Source of the DNA: Vickermania ingenoplastis
Lineage: Eukaryota > Euglenozoa > Kinetoplastea > Trypanosomatida > Trypanosomatidae
Length of the DNA: 64,000 nt
Direction of reading: 5' to 3'
Assembly: GCA_010157825.1 (NCBI GenBank)
Contig: VFSE01000340.1
Span: forward strand, 124,001-188,000
The position numbers were made by a program, and so were the translations under genes. Below, one piece after another: positions 58,641 to 64,000 of this stretch; within the stretch, counting starts at the first letter, position 1, and each line of letters opens with the position of its first letter. The notes beneath the pieces are model-generated. The model made no database searches and was not told the origin of the DNA. It saw only the letters and a program-made list of their open reading frames with translations.

Positions 58641-60914
58641 CTACTCGAAGAGAAAACGCGGAATGGTTTCTGTTTCCAACGTCACTTCACCGTCTGAATA
58701 GAACGCCAGACGAAACCGAGGAGGGCACTTTTCATCGTGGCGGCAGGGTAAGACCACCACGGTATTACCGGGGTCGATGCGCACAGAGAAAACAAAAACC
58801 CCAACCGTTTCTCGAACTGGTTCTGTCTGCATATCTGCCTTCTCAAAGAGTTGCACCTTCGCCGGTGTGGAATTTGGCCACAGCATCAATGAAATCCCGT
58901 AGGGATGTTGCTCCGTTTCTTCTTGCCCTAGAGCGACGATGAACTTGTGGAGTGGCTTCGACGAGATATTTCGAAAGGCGTACAGTGCATTGGGTACTCG
59001 AAGACCCTCATAAAAGTAATTCCACTCCCCGCTAACATACGTACTCCTCATGCTGTCTAGAATAGATCTCAGAGAATAGCTTCTGTAAGAAGTCGTTCTT
59101 ATAATGCACTCGAGGGGTGATCCAGCAGCGATAACCAACTGCAGCCGCTCCCCGGGTCGAGGGTACAACGTCACTCCACCCCTCTTCCCCATCATCGGAC
59201 GAGACAAGTCTACGAGATTTCTCTGGCCGATATTGTATCGTCGTCCATCATCCCCGGCTCCCAGAGTGTAGAAAAAAAATTGTTTGGGGATGTGGGCATA
59301 TTTGTCCGCACACTCAAACGTAAGCAAAAGGAGATCTTCGACATCTCCCGAGTATTCCAAACGAAACGCCGGGTTCGAAGCGAAGAGAGGGCTCGAAGAA
59401 GGATACTTTGGGGATGCTGTCACCTCGTGAACCGTCGGCATAATTTTGCCGTTGTGCTCGGCATATGCCCAGATAATGGAGCATCCATCCTCCAAGTATA
59501 TACAGAAATCTGTGAACCGCATCCAGAAAACTGGAAAACCATACATTTCCGACTCTTGATACGGTCCATGTTTAAACGAATCTTTGAATGGTTTATGCGT
59601 CACTGGCCCGACAAGTTGGACGAGGTACTCCATATTTCCATCTTTGACGCAAATATCCGTAGAGATGATGGTATAGGGAAGATTCGGTGAGATGCCTACA
59701 TCCAGAAGAGCTTCCTCCGCATTGGGGTTTTGTGGAACCGCTAGACCGATTATTCTTCGATCTCTCCCTATCACAGTTCGAAACCTCGCAAAATATTCAC
59801 TCACGGTAAACGAAGGGCATTCACGCCATGTCTTACCAACGCACACACCTCCGGTCAAGAGAGCTACATAGTCGTAGAATGAGAAGCTGTCGATCTTTGA
59901 GTAGCCTCCATATAATTTTGCAATGCCTTTTTCAACCATCGGCCCCCAGTAGTCGTCTGTTCCTGAGTGTGCAGAGATGATCGATAGTTCCTCATCTTTC
60001 CGCACAAAAGGTAGAAAGTCATCAATTAACACCTCGTGAACTTGATCGTTGATAAAAAATCGAAACCCGAAGCATCGTACGTCTCTCATGTCTCTGGACA
60101 AAATAGCTTTCTTGAGCCTCTCTTCGCGTTGGAGAACATTCAAAGCTCCACAAAGATTCTTGTTTCTCCACCCTGTTCCTGGAATAACCGGAGCGTTTCC
60201 TGTACAGAAATTTTTTTCATCACGGACAAGAGAAAGCCCCCGTTCCCATATTACACCTGGATAATGGGTCTGGAACCATTCCTCTTCGTAGCAGAACTCT
60301 TTGTCTATAAAAAAATCTGATTCTGCTTCTATGATCTCATTCATAATATGAGATAAGGTTTGGGAACTCCCTTGCCCAACAATAAGATGATCTTGAAGAA
60401 TTGTGGGCTGCACGTGAATCTGTGGCAAAGAGTGCATCCTCTCTGTGGCAATGGAATAAAGGCCTTCAATATTTCTTTCTTCTACTAAAGATTTATTTAG
60501 CTCAATAGCAAGGTTAATAGTCGACAGCACACCTTCTGGAAGAAATGTCCCTGATAAGTCAACCTCAATGATGTGGGGGTTTAGTTTGCAGAGCTCTTTG
60601 ATTTGTTCACCATCTTGTATGGTCATTTGAACATTTCTCAAGCTCAACGCCGATACGCGTGTTTCTCGTAACGATTCAAACAAATCGGTCAAATCTTTCG
60701 AAGTGAACGAGCAGTTGTCGAGTTTCACAGTTCCTATTTCAGAGCGCTCCTTTATGAGCTCAAAGAGGCACTTAAAATGCTTTCTTGGAAGGTATATCTT
60801 ACTGGCATCAATCAGAGAAGGATTCTTCTCCAATTGTATTTCGATTTCAATAATCTTTTTATGTCCATAGAGCGCACAGAGCTGGCTATACCTTTCCACA
60901 GCTGCGATAGACAT
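58641..60914 (-). CDS. Calpain-like protein lacking the catalytic triad, with LRR-like N-terminus
   Basis: 757 codons from the ATG at 60914. The N-terminal ~160 residues have leucine-rich-repeat-like strands (VKLDNCSFTSKDLTDLFESL; VSALSLRNVQMT; IIEVDLSGTFLPEGVL). The calpain core follows: NVLQREERLKKAI, RCFGFRFFINDQVHEVLIDD, GPMVEKGIAKLYGGYSKID. Where active calpains have GDCWFLAAL, this protein has GWRNKNLCGAL. No GHAY-type histidine is visible (the region reads NLPYTIIST), so it is probably catalytically dead, as many kinetoplastid calpain-like proteins are. The C-terminal ~250 residues are beta-rich, like calpain beta-sandwich (C2L) domains. Such proteins are often cytoskeletal or flagellar. 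The gene is visibly less GC-rich than those in the left half. Confidence 0.87.
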   Translation of the reverse strand: MSIAAVERYSQLCALYGHKKIIEIEIQLEKNPSLIDASKIYLPRKHFKCLFELIKERSEIGTVKLDNCSFTSKDLTDLFESLRETRVSALSLRNVQMTIQDGEQIKELCKLNPHIIEVDLSGTFLPEGVLSTINLAIELNKSLVEERNIEGLYSIATERMHSLPQIHVQPTILQDHLIVGQGSSQTLSHIMNEIIEAESDFFIDKEFCYEEEWFQTHYPGVIWERGLSLVRDEKNFCTGNAPVIPGTGWRNKNLCGALNVLQREERLKKAILSRDMRDVRCFGFRFFINDQVHEVLIDDFLPFVRKDEELSIISAHSGTDDYWGPMVEKGIAKLYGGYSKIDSFSFYDYVALLTGGVCVGKTWRECPSFTVSEYFARFRTVIGRDRRIIGLAVPQNPNAEEALLDVGISPNLPYTIISTDICVKDGNMEYLVQLVGPVTHKPFKDSFKHGPYQESEMYGFPVFWMRFTDFCIYLEDGCSIIWAYAEHNGKIMPTVHEVTASPKYPSSSPLFASNPAFRLEYSGDVEDLLLLTFECADKYAHIPKQFFFYTLGAGDDGRRYNIGQRNLVDLSRPMMGKRGGVTLYPRPGERLQLVIAAGSPLECIIRTTSYRSYSLRSILDSMRSTYVSGEWNYFYEGLRVPNALYAFRNISSKPLHKFIVALGQEETEQHPYGISLMLWPNSTPAKVQLFEKADMQTEPVRETVGVFVFSVRIDPGNTVVVLPCRHDEKCPPRFRLAFYSDGEVTLETETIPRFLFE

Positions 60915-60942
60915 GTTGTCCTGTCTGTTGGGACAGATATCC

Positions 60943-60944
60943 CT
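60943..60944 (-). promoter_or_regulatory. Probable spliced-leader acceptor AG of the calpain-like gene
   Basis: TTTCCCTTCTTTAG on the coding strand, 28 nt before the ATG at 60914. It excludes the longer open frame. Confidence 0.55.
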
Positions 60945-63079
60945 AAAGAAGGGAAATCTCAAATATTACAAGAACAGAAAATAGAGAAGGGGAGAGGAAG
61001 GGCGCTGTGGGTTACTGCGGAGCAATGGAAGGACTATGTGGGGTCATCCGAAGTGGAGCATAATCAAATATTGTTGCTACTTCGTTAATGAAAACAAATA
61101 ACAAGGGGGGAAGAAGATTTTCCTACGTTAACCTCAAATATCTTATAGATTCAATTAGTCTGCAAAAGTAGTCCCTTGCATCTCCATTCATCTCAAGCTT
61201 TAAATGTATTTATATTTATTCATTTATTTGTTTTTCATTATCTCAAGGTCTTTCTCCTTTAAATTAGATTCTGTTCCTCCTTAATCCGCCCCCTTAGCAA
61301 GTCTTGAGAGACCACGTACGAGGAGAAAGGGTTCCTGGATTATAGGATTAGATGTAGGAATGGAGAGATACTTGTTTGATGTTCATTTGTTGTTCGCCAG
61401 CTTTGTTATTATTATTTACTTTTTCCTTTAATTTTCTTTTTTGTTGATGCTTTTTGCCTGGAACTGAAAGAAACAAAAAGCTTTGCACGCAACAAGAGTA
61501 CGAACAGAAGTAATGAAAGTAACAACAATAATAATAATACATATTGACAATGACGAATAATAGTTATACCGCTGCTAACCAACGACAAAGGACAACAGGA
61601 AAACAATAGTCCTTGCGTGTTACGACCAAGTTATTATCCCTGGCAAAATATTTCCTTGACGTCGAAAATTATTTTTGGTGCCACTGCCAATCTTGAACCC
61701 ACTTTTTTTTCCTACAAGATCTTTAATATTACAACATAACCAACCATAATAGTAATAACTTCTTTAAAGGCTCTGCCAATAACCGGAGTCGTCTAAATTA
61801 TGATGGATGAGAGCATCATTAAAGCTTGGTTCCTTATATCAGATTTATTCTTGGTGTTCCTGCTTTCCGTATCTCAGCAAAGAATCAAAAGTTTATCTTT
61901 CTCTTTTTTTCTGTTGTGGGCTGTCTGTTTTGTTTTTGGTGCTATTTGTATTTATTTATTTGGGAGTGGGGTGGGTGGTTGGCAGGTCGTGCTTTTGTTT
62001 GTTTTTTGTTCGTTTTGTTTTGTTTTCCTGTTGTGTTGATTTGGTTCTTTTGAGTTTTTTGTTTTTGTTGCTGTTGTCCTCGTGTTGTGTCGTTGTTGAA
62101 GTTGTTGTTGTGTTGTTGTTGCTTGAGAAGGATCCACAAGCAAAAGTTTCGAAAAGAAAAAATCATTTCCATTTCTACATAGATTTATATTATTCATGTT
62201 GTAATATATTTTTAAAAAAATGTCTAGAACCTTATTTCTTTACTATCCCTGCATTACCTCGTTCCTTCTCTCTCTCTCTCTTTGTACTCGTCATTATTAT
62301 GTTTTGTCTTCTTATTTTGGAGATAATGATTTATGGAGCAACTGAATACATTAATATATATTGTTTTTTGTTGTTTTTTTGTTTGTGTGTTTGTTCTTTT
62401 TTTTTGTTTTTTGGATTACTATTGTAAAATGTAAATCCAAGTGTTATTGAAAAGCTTACGAGTTGAGCCTGCGCCGGATATTGTCGAGGTTGAAATAAAT
62501 GTGTTCCTCCCGGAGAGAGATATAGGTACTATTACTTTAAATTGGTACGTCCATGAACGTGGAATTAGTGCTTTAAATTTATATATGTTATTTTTATTAG
62601 AAGGGAAAATAGTTAGAATATTATGAAACACGAAAATATTTTAAATTGAGAAAGAATTTAAAAGGAAACAAAAGGGTAAAAATAAAATTCAATAAAAGAA
62701 TATATATATTACATGTAACTGTTCTGTGAAGAGGTATTATGATAAGGGAAGTAGACCGAAAGGAACAAAGTGATAATAAATTGTTGTTTCGGGTCGCGAG
62801 TTTAACGAGTAGCTTTATTTTTAATTCGTGCTTTTTAATCCTCGCCAGAGCGCTAGTAAATCACTAACATTCGAGCCTACCCACTTCGTGTAATTTGAAA
62901 TGCTGACAGACCTAACTCTCTCACAAAAACCAAAGGTGATGAGTTAGTGTTTATCTCCCCTACTTTTTCATTATTTATACCTATAACGAATCAATTGAAA
63001 CAAGAGAAGGCAACAATGTTTCGGACAATACTTTCTGCAATCGATAATTCAAAAGAGCAGAGTATTATTGAAAAGGTTC

Positions 63080-63155
<76 letters not shown>

Positions 63156-63204
63156 TAGTATTAATCGCAATACTAATAACAAAAAGAATACTATTATCAA
63201 AGTA

Positions 63205-63270
<66 letters not shown>

Positions 63271-63318
63271 TAATAATAATAATAGTAGTAGTAGTACAAT
63301 AATAAATATAACAACAAC

Positions 63319-63356
<38 letters not shown>
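63080..63356. repeat. Compound (AAT)n array
   Basis: Three long AAT runs (about 63080-63154, 63207-63284 and 63318-63356), separated by short unique pieces and bordered by AGT and AAC units. Together it is the largest microsatellite in the window. Confidence 0.95.
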
Positions 63357-64000
63357 GGACGATGTAATAATACGATATTGAGGCAATAATAATAGTATAA
63401 ATACTCTCTACGGACAGGAGTCGCGTGTTTTATTTCATGTGGCAGCATTGAAGAACAGTTCTTCTTCCTGTAAATAAATGAGGAAAAAGAAGGAATATAG
63501 GAGAGCTTCTCCTTATCTCCGATGACCTTTGATTAACAAAATATAAATGCCAAGAAACGAAACTCCCAGAAATACTACAGCGATTATATCAGCCTCTGGT
63601 AAAAATAGCCAAAAAAATAATGAACACGAGCAAATGAAAAATCAACAGTTCCAGGGTGGACATAATATTTATTCCTCCTATCGCCCCCCTTCAAACACAA
63701 AACGCCCAAACGCATGAAAAAAAAAACAAAAAAAAAAGGAACTAGAGGAAACGGAGTCTGAAATAAACAAAACCCATTCGAAAGACGAAGTGGGGAGGAC
63801 CGGGATCTGGTTTCACTTGGGGAGAACCATTTACCACAGAAGAGCCCCATTCTAGAAGCGGTTGGAGTGAATGCATTAATCACAGCTATCGAGATAACCT
63901 AATCCTTTGTCGGCCGATCAACCAAGCCAGCCGAGGTAACGTATCAGCATCGCTCTTTTCATTTTTTATTGGCCATAAGTTATTCTCGATATAGAAAACA

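Larger units (their letters stand above)
60915..64000. other. 3.1 kb AT-rich gene-free end of the window
   Basis: No coding-quality frame on either strand. The plus strand is T/G-rich at 61850-62420 (TTTTG and GTTGTT repeats), then AT-rich mixed sequence, then the AAT arrays at 63080-63356. All known genes point away from it, so it could be the start region of the transcription unit (a divergent strand switch), a subtelomere-like or a centromere-like segment. This is inference from position and composition. Confidence 0.5.

Noticed and set aside
61807-62427. Plus-strand 206-codon hydrophobic open frame
   Set aside because: The hydrophobicity comes from T/G-rich repeats (GTT, TTTTG). There is no ordered segment and no acceptor.
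62419-62631. Overlapping 60-70 codon frames on both strands
   Set aside because: Short, in AT-rich DNA and open on both strands, with no recognisable domain.
63080-63356. Regularly spaced repeats that might suggest a CRISPR array
   Set aside because: They are trinucleotide microsatellites without repeat-spacer structure, in a eukaryote.
63049-63448. Open frames of poly-Leu/poly-Tyr
   Set aside because: Translation of the AAT array only.
1-64000. Search for retroelements, virus-like elements and toxin genes
   Set aside because: No reverse transcriptase, integrase, capsid, envelope, transposase or toxin signature was seen in any frame, and no long terminal repeats.

Overview
The window looks like a 64 kb piece of a nuclear chromosome from a trypanosomatid (kinetoplastid) flagellate. 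Every gene I can support lies on the minus strand and has no visible intron. Gene starts are preceded on the coding strand by pyrimidine tracts ending in AG, the usual spliced-leader trans-splice acceptors. The intergenic gaps (0.3-2.4 kb) are full of homopolymers and microsatellites, as expected of one polycistronic unit transcribed right to left. The standard genetic code fits. No spliced-leader RNA gene, tRNA or rRNA was recognised, and the genus cannot be fixed.

Layout from right to left, in the direction of transcription. At 61-64 kb is an AT-rich, gene-free block with large AAT arrays, possibly the upstream end of the unit (inference). At 51-61 kb are a calpain-like protein without a recognisable catalytic triad, a possible small membrane protein, a PKA catalytic subunit and a class I cyclic-nucleotide phosphodiesterase. 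The last two act in opposite directions on cAMP signalling. At 44.8-50 kb are an ankyrin-repeat protein, an ICMT/DUF1295-type membrane protein and two tandem paralogous small single-span membrane proteins that share an HVHPPPDTSKV motif. At 38.7-42.8 kb are a low-complexity protein of unknown role and a DEDDh exonuclease. At 31-38 kb are IFT38/CLUAP1, the Ran GTPase and the DNA polymerase delta small subunit. At 19.6-30.3 kb are a rhomboid-type protease gene spread over several reading frames, the SF3A1 splicing factor, the GPN3 GTPase, a probable mitochondrial protein and a broken ankyrin-like gene. At 1-19 kb are a TAP42/alpha4-type PP2A regulator, a large probable mitochondrial protein, a roughly 3,130-residue HYDIN/CFAP-like protein with ASH-type Ig domains, and a partial gene cut by the window edge.

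The points most worth a second look are these: the rhomboid gene whose diagnostic motifs lie in at least two frames; the IFT38 acidic tail lying one frame off the main frame; an excess of +1 breaks among the frame changes; the small HVHPPPDTSKV family; long perfect palindromes beside GPN3 and Ran; and interstitial telomere-like repeats. No virus-like element, LTR element, toxin gene or CRISPR array was recognised.
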